A stretch of DNA of 64,000 nt from Sphingobacterium tabacisoli. GTDB taxonomy: Bacteria; Bacteroidota; Bacteroidia; Sphingobacteriales; Sphingobacteriaceae. The number at the start of each line of letters is the position of its first letter. Within the stretch, counting starts at the first letter, position 1. The stretch spans positions 186,001 to 250,000 of the forward strand of contig NZ_JAEQMU010000002.1 of NCBI RefSeq assembly GCF_017908035.1, given 5' to 3'. Below are positions 51,592 through 60,597 of this stretch, in pieces. The notes under the pieces are model-generated. The model was given only the letters and a program-made list of their open reading frames with translations, was not told the origin of the DNA and made no database searches. Position numbers and translations under genes: made by a program.

Positions 51592-53571
51592 TTAAAATGG
51601 AGATCTATCCACAGGTGTGTAATGTGATTGTGCGATCATTACGGCAAAAGCATTGCCGAATAAGGCTGAATTATGCACATGCCATGATTCAATAGGTTTT
51701 CCCGGTTCTAGGGCTCCAGTTACTGAATAGTGGCCATATTTAGGCTTTGCTATAGGGAAATTATCCGGATTCGTAGCGAAAGGCTCTATGGTGTAGTTAA
51801 CATAGATTCCGTTTTGAAGTTCGTTTGATAGGAATCCGGTATCTCCAATATAGAAGAAGTTAAGCGTCTTATGTCGGAACATAGAAACCGCATTACCTGT
51901 AGTGAAAGGGAAATAATTTACCGAAGATCCTGAATAGATAATGACCTGGTCTGTGGGAAGGTTTTGGACATATAAGGTCTGTGATCCATCTTGTCCCCAA
52001 TACTTGCCCCGTACATCATCAAAAGGCCAGGCTAAAATATCAGATTCTACATCATTGAATTTATAGATAGCTCCAGCTAAGCCATTTTCAATGGTGGTAA
52101 TGCTATTGTCATTAAACAGTGCCCGTAAGAACGTTTGGGGAATAGCACTATGGTGGTTTTCTATCATCAAAAAGGCTACTCCTCCTCGTTTAATATAGGT
52201 TTGTAAGGCAGCATAGTCATTGGCATTAAAACCTGTAAACATACCCGCAATTATAATGTCTGGGTAGTTGGCGGGGTTGGCTAGTTTATCTCTTAATGTA
52301 TTGGCTAAAACGGGATATATTTCATCATGATCAAAACCCTCTATCCGTAGGTATTTGCTGGTTGGTCCAAAATTATGAGAATCTTTTAAAAAATTGCCCG
52401 ATGCTTTGACGGATGCTCCATACCCGTAAGTTTTACTTCCTTCAATATGGAGGATCTTTTTTCGAGGATAAACTTTATAAACGTCTACTTTGGCATATTG
52501 TATCCTTCCTGCTCCACCTGTGTTGAATTCAAAAGTGCGTTTGTCAAGTCCTATATTACTTACCGGTAGATCTTCAACCACATTATTGAGAAGCTTGACC
52601 GACAACTGTTCTAGATCTATTATGTATTTGCGCTGGGCAAGATCTGCTGTATAATAACGGGCTTCTACCTGGCGTTCGGAGTCATTCTCTATCTTTGAAA
52701 ATACAAGGTCTGCAATGGGTACGTTGGTCAATGCTCCTGTAAAAGTTCCCGTTTTTATATCAAATGCCCTCGTTTTTACAGGTGTACTACTAGCGAACTT
52801 GGCTAATAAGGTCGTTACATTTCCGAATAGACCACGTGTATCTACACGTATTTTTAACTGTTGCAATTGGTGTTTGAAGGTGATGGATAAAGGGGTGTCT
52901 CCGGTCGCCGTAGCTTTGATTGCACCTTTGGCATATAGGAACGGACGATTGGGTTTGGTCTGTATCTTTGGGTTGTTTGGGTCGAGAGCAGTGATATCAT
53001 CGGTGTCATCGTACGAATAGGCATACCATTCGTAGTTTTGGTTCCGAACGATATCTATTTTTGTGGTGGTGCCAGATACCAATTGTAGTGATTGTTCAAA
53101 TTTTTGGGTCGAGGTGTTGTATAGCACAAACCAATATTTGACACCGATTTCCATCGGAATATCAGCAGCCAGTGGATTGATTGCCCGACTGGCCATTTGT
53201 TTGGACGGTGGATTTGCTCTTACCTTTTCAAAGCTGATCGGTTTGGCATGCTCTCCAAAAGAAAGGTCTTTCCCTTCGGCCGATGTGATATCGACCTCAA
53301 TATCGTTGAATTTGACAGTTTCAATGCTTGTTATCTGTTCGCCCGTAGCTGTTTTGGGAGCTAGGGACATCATCTTTGCATCAGAAGAAGACACAAGGTC
53401 TTCGTCTGTGATACTGCCTATGCTGATACTTATTTTGGTGGAGCCATCAGGTATGATTTCTTTTGGTCCATCTTTAGAACAGGAGGAAAGCGTAAGAATG
53501 CCTAGTGTTATTATAGTAGTGTGGAATAGCCTAGAAACCACTGTCATTGTGTTTAAGTCGGTCTTTCTCAT
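51592..53571 (-). CDS. Fimbrillin-like lipoprotein with GATase1-like C-terminal domain (paralogue)
   Basis: 659 residues, lipobox LTLSSC (Cys31). Close paralogue of the next gene: YWFVLYNTSTQKFEQSLQLV, NYEWYAYSYDDTDDI, LSITFKHQLQQLKIRV. C-terminal domain: PDIIIAGMFTGFNANDYAAL, YIKRGGVAFLMIENHHS, WPFDDVRGKYWGQDG, SMFRHKTLNFFYIGDTGFLS, ALFGNAFAVM. Preceded by peptide 2 with an 11-base gap. It probably forms surface appendage or adhesin subunits with its neighbour. Confidence 0.82.
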   Translation of the reverse strand: MRKTDLNTMTVVSRLFHTTIITLGILTLSSCSKDGPKEIIPDGSTKISISIGSITDEDLVSSSDAKMMSLAPKTATGEQITSIETVKFNDIEVDITSAEGKDLSFGEHAKPISFEKVRANPPSKQMASRAINPLAADIPMEIGVKYWFVLYNTSTQKFEQSLQLVSGTTTKIDIVRNQNYEWYAYSYDDTDDITALDPNNPKIQTKPNRPFLYAKGAIKATATGDTPLSITFKHQLQQLKIRVDTRGLFGNVTTLLAKFASSTPVKTRAFDIKTGTFTGALTNVPIADLVFSKIENDSERQVEARYYTADLAQRKYIIDLEQLSVKLLNNVVEDLPVSNIGLDKRTFEFNTGGAGRIQYAKVDVYKVYPRKKILHIEGSKTYGYGASVKASGNFLKDSHNFGPTSKYLRIEGFDHDEIYPVLANTLRDKLANPANYPDIIIAGMFTGFNANDYAALQTYIKRGGVAFLMIENHHSAIPQTFLRALFNDNSITTIENGLAGAIYKFNDVESDILAWPFDDVRGKYWGQDGSQTLYVQNLPTDQVIIYSGSSVNYFPFTTGNAVSMFRHKTLNFFYIGDTGFLSNELQNGIYVNYTIEPFATNPDNFPIAKPKYGHYSVTGALEPGKPIESWHVHNSALFGNAFAVMIAQSHYTPVDRSPF

Positions 53572-53582
53572 GGCTTATCGGG

Positions 53583-53759
53583 CTAAAATACCCAGTCTTT
53601 TTCTATTACTTCTGTATCTTCCTCCGTTATCCAGGGTTGATTGTTACTACCTCCACCTCCAGGGCTGATCGTTGCCGATGAGGCTGCGATGCTATGTTCT
53701 AACTCTATCTTGGTCACAGTAAATAAAGGTGGGAGGTATTCTTTCTTCTTTTTATCCAT
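53583..53759 (-). CDS. Short peptide with ELE-x-IAA motif (peptide 2)
   Basis: 58 codons on minus, missed by length cut-offs: MDKKKKEYLPPLFTVTKIEL, then EHSIAASSATISPGGGGSNN and an acidic end closing KDWVF. It shares Y-x-x-P, V-x-K-(I/V)-ELE, IAA-x-SA, a Gly run and the aromatic C-terminus with the peptides at 11701 and 54443. It is immediately upstream of a large lipoprotein in the same operon. No signal peptide. Function unknown. Three independent copies of the same arrangement make this very unlikely to be chance. Confidence 0.75.
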   Translation of the reverse strand: MDKKKKEYLPPLFTVTKIELEHSIAASSATISPGGGGSNNQPWITEEDTEVIEKDWVF

Positions 53760-54442
53760 AATAATATCTTTGAAATAATGTGCTGTATTGAGTTTATCTG
53801 TAATAGGCTACTAGGATATGATAGTAGCTATGTTGATTTTCTTTAAAAAATAAAGTGTATTATACACTGTGTCTATCTTTTGATTTCAGAATTGAACCTG
53901 ATGCTTTTACTTAAATTAATGTTTTTCAGTTTTTATGCGGTAAAAGCGGCTAGAGAGGTAGAATCTATTACGCTTAATCTGCATGTAGGAATAAATTAAA
54001 GAAGATTTTTTTTTATTACTACTCTGTTGGCCGCTTATTTATATACTTAAAAATACTCAAACAGCTCTGTTGCAGTTTTAGGTGCGCTTTTTTAATTGCT
54101 TTTTGATAATGAGAGATCTGTGATATACTGTAGTGGTATATTAATCTATGCTATTGAAAATAGCTTGTAGACTAAATTTCTAATACTCCCGATAATAATA
54201 TCTGGGAGATTTACAGTTATTGTTATTCATGTGTACTAATGTGTTATAATATAATTATGTGTTTTTTATTTGATGAAACATTCTCTTGAGGTTTGAGTAG
54301 GTATGGGTGTTGTATTTTTGAAAAAAAATATCTTATTTTTTAATTTTAAGTACATATGAGTATAGATTTTTTGTTTTAAAACTTGATTCTGTTTTTACAT
54401 TAGTTTAAAAAATTAATTACCCTCCCCCTTATTAGAGTTATT
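53760..54442. other. 683-base divergent intergenic region
   Basis: Very AT-rich spacer between the minus-strand peptide-lipoprotein operon and the plus-strand pair, so it carries both promoters. TTG, about 19 bases, TAGTTTAA near 54384-54413 is a weak match to the Bacteroidota promoter for peptide 3. I found no inverted repeats of the kind that flank invertible promoters, and no ORF with coding character. Confidence 0.4.
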
Positions 54443-54646
54443 ATGGAAAATAAAAAGTTAAATCTCAACAAACGACAGAAGTATATTGCTCCACAAATCC
54501 ATGTTCAAAAAGTTGAATTGGAGGAAGCTATCGCAGCCCAATCTGCTGTAGTAAAGATAAAAGGAGCTGGCGGTGCAGATGCTATCCCAGATATTGAGGA
54601 TTGGCAAGATAAAGGTGTAATAGGTGATGGCACAATAGATTTTTAA
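54443..54646 (+). CDS. Short peptide with ELE-x-IAA motif (peptide 3)
   Basis: 67 residues: MENKKLNLNKRQKYIAPQIH, VQKVELEEAIAAQSAVVKIK, a Gly pair and an acidic tail with IEDWQDKG ending TIDF. It matches peptides 1 and 2 in K-Y-x-x-P, V-x-K-(I/V)-ELE, IAA-x-S and the acidic/aromatic end, with a longer basic head. It lies 18 bases before a fimbrillin-like FISUMP lipoprotein. No signal peptide; function unknown. Its divergent relative, peptide 2, is just across the intergenic region. Confidence 0.8.
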   Translation: MENKKLNLNKRQKYIAPQIHVQKVELEEAIAAQSAVVKIKGAGGADAIPDIEDWQDKGVIGDGTIDF

Positions 54647-54664
54647 ACCCTTAAAAAAAACACA

Positions 54665-56434
54665 ATGGATACTTCTTATAAAGGAATAATCAAATATTTG
54701 CTTTTCTGTGTTGCTTGTTCTGGCGTTGCTGGATGTTCGACAAAAAGCGAAATAAATAATGTAGGAGACAATGAGGGAACTAACCTTATTGTCAATATCG
54801 TGGGTATAGTAGAGTACCTGCCTGATGAAAAGGCTATTCCGGTTTTAGCCTCCGTTGGTAATAAAGGTAATGTGGAAAAGGAAATAGAGTCGATTTCGTT
54901 GATTGCTGAGGAGGAAATGGTCTCGCATGATGATTTTGATGCCCTAGTGAGTTTTGAAAGAGAAAATGTATTACTACAGGGGATCCACACCGAAAGGGCT
55001 TCGATCAATGATTTTAAATTGCGGGCAAATGCGGCAAAGAAGCCAATGGGGAATGGAATACAATATAGGTTGGTGATATACGATGCGACAGATGTAAATC
55101 ATGCATCTGCTCCAGCAGTGAATACGGTGTTGACTTCTGGAGGAACGTTGCCTGTGCCTATTAAGATAGATGCAGGAAAAAGTTATAATTGGTATGCCTT
55201 CTCAATTAATACCACTACAGTGCCCAATATTGTAGCTGGAGTGGTGGCAAAAGCCGATTTGCAGAATAAAGATGTACTGTGGGCTAGTGGCACTTTCATC
55301 ACACAATTTGGAGATAATAATCTATCCATTACGCTCCGAAGAAATAACACCCGTGTTGATGTAGAAATAAATAGTTTGGGAGCATTTGGTGTAATAGATG
55401 GCGTGCCGAAACTCAAAGTGTTAACTGGAACCAATAGTGTGCTCAAGAACGGTGACTTAAATATCTTCGATGGGACATACAGTAATATCGCGGAGTTTTC
55501 TGCAGGAGATATTGAGGTTAGTTCGCCTTCCAGTACGCTGAAAGTATATAGTCTCTACACCGTAGATCATACAACAAGTATTCCCGCTAATACGCTTAAG
55601 TTGAATATGGATGGGTTTAAAATATTGAAAAGAGATGGCGCTGCTGTTCACAATGCAAATAATAACAATAGTAATAGTAGCTATGTCACCTATAGTTCTA
55701 CAACATCCTCTATTAATAATGTTGCATTTACCTTTCAGCAAGGCGGTACATATAAGGTAACGGTAAAGCTTATTGAATCGCCAGTAATAGTGGCAGGGGT
55801 CAAGTGGGCGAGGAGCAACTATAAAGCCTATGATGGAAATATTGGCGGGTACGGGCATTACTTTATGGCTGACCCTATGAATAATCTGGACGGAGGCACA
55901 GGTATAGGTGAGGCCGGAAACGGAAATTATTACTATGGAGCAAATAAGTTAGATACAGATCGCTGTGCGAAAGTATTTCCAGCAAATACCTGGCGGATGC
56001 CTACCAAAGCTGAATTTGAAACGCTTTCTGCCTATGTGACTAATCCTACTTGGACCGGTAGTAGAATTTATGAGGCCAATACAGTTTCTAATGTAGCACC
56101 TACCGGTAGGGGCAACGGATATTTGGCCCTACAATATCATGATGCAAATACGGTGATCAATACTGGCTATCCTTTGCATGCCCAGAAATTTACTATACCA
56201 ATGGCTGGGCATAATGACAATGGATTGTCTAGCGGGTATAATATTGCGAACGGAGTAAAGAAAACGATTAAGTCTGGATATTGGACTAAAGATGGATCTA
56301 CTTATGCTAAGCAAGATTTCTATAGCTATGAGTTTACAGGAAACACTTCTAGTTCTCCTAGTATTATTTGGGGAGGAAACAAGGCTCCGGCAGCGGGTGA
56401 ATTGATGAGTATTAGGTGCGTGAGACGTCTGTGA
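54665..56434 (+). CDS. Fimbrillin-like lipoprotein with C-terminal FISUMP domain
   Basis: 589 residues, lipobox SGVAGC (Cys24). The fimbrillin-like N-terminal half is of the same style as its paralogues (IQYRLVIYDATDV, KSYNWYAFSINTT, VLWASGTF, LSITLRRNNTRVDVEI). The C-terminal part is different: VKWARSNYKAYDGNIGGYGH, FPANTWRMPTKAEFETLSAY and the ending ELMSIRCVRRL are the signature of FISUMP (Fibrobacter succinogenes major paralogous) domains, usually surface-exposed. So the same anchor and body carries an alternative tip domain. Downstream of peptide 3; 126 bases before a thioredoxin lipoprotein. Confidence 0.85.
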   Translation: MDTSYKGIIKYLLFCVACSGVAGCSTKSEINNVGDNEGTNLIVNIVGIVEYLPDEKAIPVLASVGNKGNVEKEIESISLIAEEEMVSHDDFDALVSFERENVLLQGIHTERASINDFKLRANAAKKPMGNGIQYRLVIYDATDVNHASAPAVNTVLTSGGTLPVPIKIDAGKSYNWYAFSINTTTVPNIVAGVVAKADLQNKDVLWASGTFITQFGDNNLSITLRRNNTRVDVEINSLGAFGVIDGVPKLKVLTGTNSVLKNGDLNIFDGTYSNIAEFSAGDIEVSSPSSTLKVYSLYTVDHTTSIPANTLKLNMDGFKILKRDGAAVHNANNNNSNSSYVTYSSTTSSINNVAFTFQQGGTYKVTVKLIESPVIVAGVKWARSNYKAYDGNIGGYGHYFMADPMNNLDGGTGIGEAGNGNYYYGANKLDTDRCAKVFPANTWRMPTKAEFETLSAYVTNPTWTGSRIYEANTVSNVAPTGRGNGYLALQYHDANTVINTGYPLHAQKFTIPMAGHNDNGLSSGYNIANGVKKTIKSGYWTKDGSTYAKQDFYSYEFTGNTSSSPSIIWGGNKAPAAGELMSIRCVRRL

Positions 56435-56560
56435 TCGTTGATTATCTAAATTTCTACTTGTACTGAAAGGGGCTTTGGGAGATTTTTGTCATGACTAGTT
56501 GGGTAAGAGCTTCTTCTTTATTCTAACGAGACGTTATTTGTCTTCAGAAATTCAAAGAGT

Positions 56561-57430
56561 ATGGTTAAACAAAAATACTACAGATTTATTTCCTTTTTTC
56601 AGTATGTGTTGCTCTTCGTGGTGATGGGAAGTATGCTTTTGTCCTGTCACAAAAGAGAGGGATCTGCTGCTCTTAATTTTTGGGATGACGTGGATTTCTC
56701 TCTTAAAGATACCGGTGCGCAAAAAGAATTACTGGATAGTTTATTGGTAGATTTTATAATCTTATTGGATGAAGCGCCACCAAGGGATGTGAATAAAGCA
56801 ATATATAGAGCAATGACTAAGGGTAAGGAAAACCCTTTTACTTTTCAATATTTTATAAAGCAGTTTGATTATCACCTTTACAGCCCAAACTCGGTTTTGC
56901 GAAACGATTTGTATTATGAAGAAGTTCTTAAATACATAGTGTCGTCAAATGGCATAAATCTCACCGATAAAGTAAGGTATAAAAATCGTTTAGAGCTTGT
57001 CGTACAAAATCAGAAGGGAAAGAAAGCCAATAATTTTACTTATCTACAATCTACGGGATTAGAACGTGACTTATATAGCCTTAAGAATACATGCAAAATC
57101 ATTGTTTTCTATGACCCATATTGTAATACCTGTAGGAACATGCTGTCCAAATTAGAACTTATGAACAGAGTTTTAAAGCGCTCAAGGAAAAAAAAAGTAA
57201 AAATTTTGACGGTGTGCGCTGTAGGAGAGGAGAGCGATTGGCGTGGTTACGAAGCTGAGTTCCCACGAAGCTGGATAAACGGATATAATAAGGAGGAAGA
57301 AATCATCCGCAATAATCTGTATGATTTAAAAGCATTTCCGACGTTCTATCTTATTGATGAAGACAATCGCGTATTGTTGAAAGATACGGATATAAAACAT
57401 GTGAAAGACTACATCAGTAGTTGGACTTAG
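56561..57430 (+). CDS. DUF5106-type thioredoxin-like lipoprotein
   Basis: 289 residues, lipobox MLLSC (Cys29). The DUF5106 region (about 38-165) includes FWDDVDFS, LLVDFIILLDEAPP and SVLRNDLYYEEVLKYIVSS. A thioredoxin-like domain follows with FYDPYCNTCRNM (Cys188, Cys191) and cis-Pro in LKAFPTFYLIDEDN. A paralogue is encoded at 59699, almost identical in the last 60 residues. Probably a periplasm-facing thiol oxidoreductase working on the surface proteins of this locus, since those contain few other candidates (inference). Confidence 0.87.
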   Translation: MVKQKYYRFISFFQYVLLFVVMGSMLLSCHKREGSAALNFWDDVDFSLKDTGAQKELLDSLLVDFIILLDEAPPRDVNKAIYRAMTKGKENPFTFQYFIKQFDYHLYSPNSVLRNDLYYEEVLKYIVSSNGINLTDKVRYKNRLELVVQNQKGKKANNFTYLQSTGLERDLYSLKNTCKIIVFYDPYCNTCRNMLSKLELMNRVLKRSRKKKVKILTVCAVGEESDWRGYEAEFPRSWINGYNKEEEIIRNNLYDLKAFPTFYLIDEDNRVLLKDTDIKHVKDYISSWT

Positions 57431-57459
57431 TTTAGACTGAAAAGAAGTGATTAACAAAA

Positions 57460-57487
57460 AAAAGCGATTCAGTGATGAATCGCTTTT
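57460..57487. terminator. Bidirectional hairpin terminator
   Basis: Stem AAAAGCGATTC with GAATCGCTTTT and a 6-base loop, between the thioredoxin lipoprotein and the converging tRNA gene. It serves both. Confidence 0.88.
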
Positions 57488-57489
57488 AG

Positions 57490-57571
57490 TACCCAGCGCC
57501 GGAGTCGAACCGGCACATCCGAAGATATTGGTGTTTGAGACCAACGCGTCTACCAATTCCGCCAGCTGGGC
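57490..57571 (-). tRNA. tRNA-Leu (anticodon CAA)
   Basis: Folds as a class II tRNA: acceptor GCCCAGC with GCTGGGT, D arm with GGTAGAC, anticodon stem TTGGT/ACCAA around CTCAAAC (anticodon CAA, reading UUG), long variable arm ATCTTCGGAT and T arm GCCGG-TTCGACT-CCGGC. Discriminator A, and CCA is not encoded. tRNA-Leu genes are common integration sites, but no attachment-site repeat was found beside it. Confidence 0.95.
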
Positions 57572-58318
57572 AAGCTGTTGTTTTATTGTTGACGATGCAA
57601 ATATAGAGCTAATCCTTAAAATAGCAAAGAAAAATAAAGGTTTTTTTCAAAGTGACTGATTATGAAATAGAAAGTTTTTGAAGTGTGTGGTTTGCTTAAA
57701 AGCTTTCGTCAGTATAGTTGTCATTTGTTAATGATCAATAAGCAATAGGCAAAGATAGAATATAGATAATTGCTTTTTGTTCGATGGTATATAAGGATCA
57801 GGTTCTCTTATTCTGATAGGGATTAGCTGTGTTAACATATATGTTTGAACGTTATTTTTTTACCTACAAGGATATGTTGTTTTTGTTGTTATTTTAACTT
57901 ACTCGATGAGGTGTTGTTATCCTTTTTTATGAACGATTATATACTCATATCGGTATGTTCTTTACAAAAACTTCACTAAAAATGTAATTCGTTTTATTTT
58001 TTTCTTGATCAATCTTCAACTTGTGGGATGGGGGGTATATCGATGCTTACATTGTTAATAACGTGTTTTTTTGTGCGTTTTTGATAGGATATAGGCCTAA
58101 TTGATAGATCGTTTTTTCTCTCCTTTCTTTATTTGAGTATATCTGAGTATCTGATTTTTTGGGCGTTTTGGCTGTTAATTGTAAACTTTGTGCATACTAG
58201 TACCTGTCTTTGCTGAGGTTAATAGATATACCACATATGTTGACTAAGACAGGTTTAGATTTACTTATGAAATTAAAAAGTTGTGTCTGGATTTCGGGCA
58301 CAATAAAAAAAGACCATT
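57572..58318. other. 747-base intergenic region
   Basis: AT-rich spacer between tRNA-Leu and the OmpA-family gene. A small ORF crossing the tRNA is a shadow. I see no gene, no repeat and no firm promoter; it should contain the tRNA promoter (right side, minus) and that of the OmpA gene. Confidence 0.4.
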
Positions 58319-59539
58319 ATGCAAAACATCTCTTTGAGGAAATATTTTTTCCTGCTTATTACATGGTGCTTATTTAGTGCCAATGCTTATTCACAAGCAT
58401 CCTCTTCTCATCAGGTCAAGCGGGATACGGTAGTTATCGCTGATGATAACAAGTTTCGTGTGATGACTAATTCCTTTTGGTCCAACTGGTTTATGGGAGC
58501 CTCGGGCGGAGGGGAGATTTACTTTGGAGACCACAATAAGCAAATGAAATTTGGGGAACGTATTGGTCCTGTATTTTCGCTGTATGGCGGTAAATGGTTC
58601 ACGCCTGGATTTGGTGCCCGTCTATTAGGGTATTATGGGCAGGTAAAAGGAGTTACACAAAACCATAGTTACAGTACGGGGGAGGTATACGATGCCAGCC
58701 AACGGTTGGAGAAACAGAAATTTTCTTACTACCAGTTCCGCGGTGATGTACTATTTGACCTGATGAACCTAATCGGGGGCTTCCGCGAAGAGCGCGTGTA
58801 TTCCCTGATTCCTTATGTAGGATTGGGCTTCTCAGGTATTACGGACAAACCGAAAAGAACAGAGGTAACCGGTACAGGGGGCTTCTTGAATAGATTTAGG
58901 TTGAGTAGAGCTGTAGATTTGACTTTCGAAGTACAGGGAACGCTATTTGACGATGCTTTTGATGGTGAACTGGGAGGTAGAAAGAAAGAAGGCTCCATGG
59001 CGACGTTATTGGGGCTCTCTTATAAATTCGGTAAAAATAATTGGGATAAGTCAGAAACGATGGTCATCAGAGAAAACTATGATGACGCACTACTGATCAA
59101 ATTGAGAGATCAGGTGTCGGCTTTGTCGAAAGATAATGATGCTTTGAGAGCGCAATTGGCTAATGCTAAAAATCAGAGTATGACCGAGATTGTGGTGGAG
59201 AATAAGATAATCGCAGCGCCATTGTTGATCACATTCCCGATCAACAGCAGCAAACTAAGTAATGAGGTGCGTGTAAACCTTGGTTTCCTGGCTAAAGTAA
59301 TCAACTCAGGAGCAAAAGAGGTGGTGTACAATATTACGGGGTATGCCGATCAGGCAACAGGAAATAATGATATCAATATGCGTCTTTCGAAAAAGCGTGC
59401 AGATGCGGTATACCAATGTCTGACCAGCGAGTTTGGAGTGTCGGACAAACAGCTCCGCATTGATTATAAGGGCGGTGTCGGAAATATGTACTATAACGAT
59501 CCTAAGCTGAGCAGAGCGGTATTGACAATCGCAGATTAA
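58319..59539 (+). CDS. OmpA-family outer membrane protein
   Basis: 406 residues. The signal peptide ends SANAYSQ; an N-terminal beta-barrel-like domain (FWSNWFMGASGGGEIYFGDH to LGLSYKFGKNNW) and a short coiled linker (LRDQVSALSKDNDALRAQLA) follow. The C-terminal OmpA-like peptidoglycan-binding domain (about 300-406) has YNITGYADQATGNNDINMRL and SKKRADAVYQCL. OmpA proteins of this form occur with fimbrial and surface-lipoprotein loci in Bacteroidota, anchoring structures to the wall. Here it lies between two DUF5106 thioredoxin lipoproteins. Terminated by a strong hairpin 17 bases on. Confidence 0.9.
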   Translation: MQNISLRKYFFLLITWCLFSANAYSQASSSHQVKRDTVVIADDNKFRVMTNSFWSNWFMGASGGGEIYFGDHNKQMKFGERIGPVFSLYGGKWFTPGFGARLLGYYGQVKGVTQNHSYSTGEVYDASQRLEKQKFSYYQFRGDVLFDLMNLIGGFREERVYSLIPYVGLGFSGITDKPKRTEVTGTGGFLNRFRLSRAVDLTFEVQGTLFDDAFDGELGGRKKEGSMATLLGLSYKFGKNNWDKSETMVIRENYDDALLIKLRDQVSALSKDNDALRAQLANAKNQSMTEIVVENKIIAAPLLITFPINSSKLSNEVRVNLGFLAKVINSGAKEVVYNITGYADQATGNNDINMRLSKKRADAVYQCLTSEFGVSDKQLRIDYKGGVGNMYYNDPKLSRAVLTIAD

Positions 59540-59556
59540 AGAACTTAATCATATAA

Positions 59557-59601
59557 AACACGAGCGGTCTAAATAAGAACGGTTTTAGACCGCTCGTGTT
59601 T
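59557..59601 (+). terminator. Strong terminator after the OmpA-family gene
   Basis: A 17-bp stem (AACACGAGCGGTCTAAA and its complement), 10-base loop and T-rich flank. Confidence 0.92.
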
Positions 59602-59698
59602 CCGCATCTATTTGATGCAAAAAAACGGACAGATGGCAGCTATGCTATCACCCGTCTACCTATGAAAAACAATTTTTATAACTGTTAAGAAGTAAAGC

Positions 59699-60571
59699 AT
59701 GATAGTAAAACTATGTCATAAATTCATGTTTTTATCTAAGTATGGGCTGTTAATAGCGGCATTTTGGGGAATGCTGCTATTATCCTGTACATCGCATAGG
59801 CAGACTGATCCGATGACATTCTGGGATCGCTTTGATTTTACTAAAATCGATATCCGGAAGAATGAATTTAGCCTGGATAAAATCTTGGTAGATTTTATTC
59901 TATCGCTGGATGATGTTTCTTCCGAAGAAGCTGCCAAAGCGCTTATTCATACAATGGATGCAGCAAAAGAGACACCACTTGCATTTCAGTTTTTTAAGGA
60001 CAAATTCTATGAACGGCTTTACGATCCAAAGTCTACATTAAGAAACGATACGTATTATAGTGTAGTGCTTGATTATCTGATCTCGTCAGATATGTCGAGT
60101 GAAGCGGATCGTACGAAATATAAAGCGCAACTGGCACTGGTACAGCAGAACCTGCCCGGTGTAGAGGCGAATAACTTTAGTTTTCAGCGTTCGACAGGCG
60201 AAAAAGGAGATCTGCATAGTCTGCAGGGGGCCTATAAACTGGTGTTTTTCTATGCTCCTCTATGTAAGGCCTGTAAATCGACAATGCCTGATCTGAAGGC
60301 GATACATCGACTGGTACAGCGTACCAAGAAAAGCAAGATGACACTCCTTACAGTGTGTGCCACAGGTCGCGAGAGTGATTGGCTCAGTTATGAAGCCGAG
60401 CTGCCTGCAGAGTGGATTAATGGGTATAATAAGGAAGACGAAATTATACGTAATGGTCTATATGACTTGAAAGCATTCCCAACTTTTTATCTGATCGATG
60501 AGGACAATAAGGTGCTTTTGAAAGACGCTGATATGGAGCGTCTGGTAGGCTATATCGGTAGTTTATCTTAA
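59699..60571 (+). CDS. DUF5106-type thioredoxin-like lipoprotein (paralogue)
   Basis: 290 residues, lipobox MLLLSC (Cys30). DUF5106 region: MTFWDRFDFTKIDI, LVDFILSLDDVSSEE, LRNDTYYSVVLDYLISS. Thioredoxin-like domain: FYAPLCKACKSTM (Cys189, Cys192) and LKAFPTFYLIDEDN. Same layout as the gene at 56561, with a different dipeptide between the cysteines (Lys-Ala instead of Asn-Thr), so redox potentials may differ. It is 26 bases upstream of the polysaccharide transferase gene and might be co-transcribed with it, although its function fits the surface-protein locus better. Confidence 0.88.
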   Translation: MIVKLCHKFMFLSKYGLLIAAFWGMLLLSCTSHRQTDPMTFWDRFDFTKIDIRKNEFSLDKILVDFILSLDDVSSEEAAKALIHTMDAAKETPLAFQFFKDKFYERLYDPKSTLRNDTYYSVVLDYLISSDMSSEADRTKYKAQLALVQQNLPGVEANNFSFQRSTGEKGDLHSLQGAYKLVFFYAPLCKACKSTMPDLKAIHRLVQRTKKSKMTLLTVCATGRESDWLSYEAELPAEWINGYNKEDEIIRNGLYDLKAFPTFYLIDEDNKVLLKDADMERLVGYIGSLS

Positions 60572-60597
60572 AACAAGATAGAGTTTTTTATGATGAA

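Noticed and set aside
53760..54442. Invertible promoter between the divergent peptide-lipoprotein units
   Set aside because: I looked for inverted repeats flanking the region, as in phase-variable surface loci, and found none of useful length.
57490..57571. tRNA-Leu as integration site of the surface-protein locus
   Set aside because: No direct repeat of the tRNA 3' end and no integrase gene were seen nearby.
57447..57659. 70-codon plus-strand ORF
   Set aside because: It runs through the terminator and the tRNA-Leu gene on the opposite strand.
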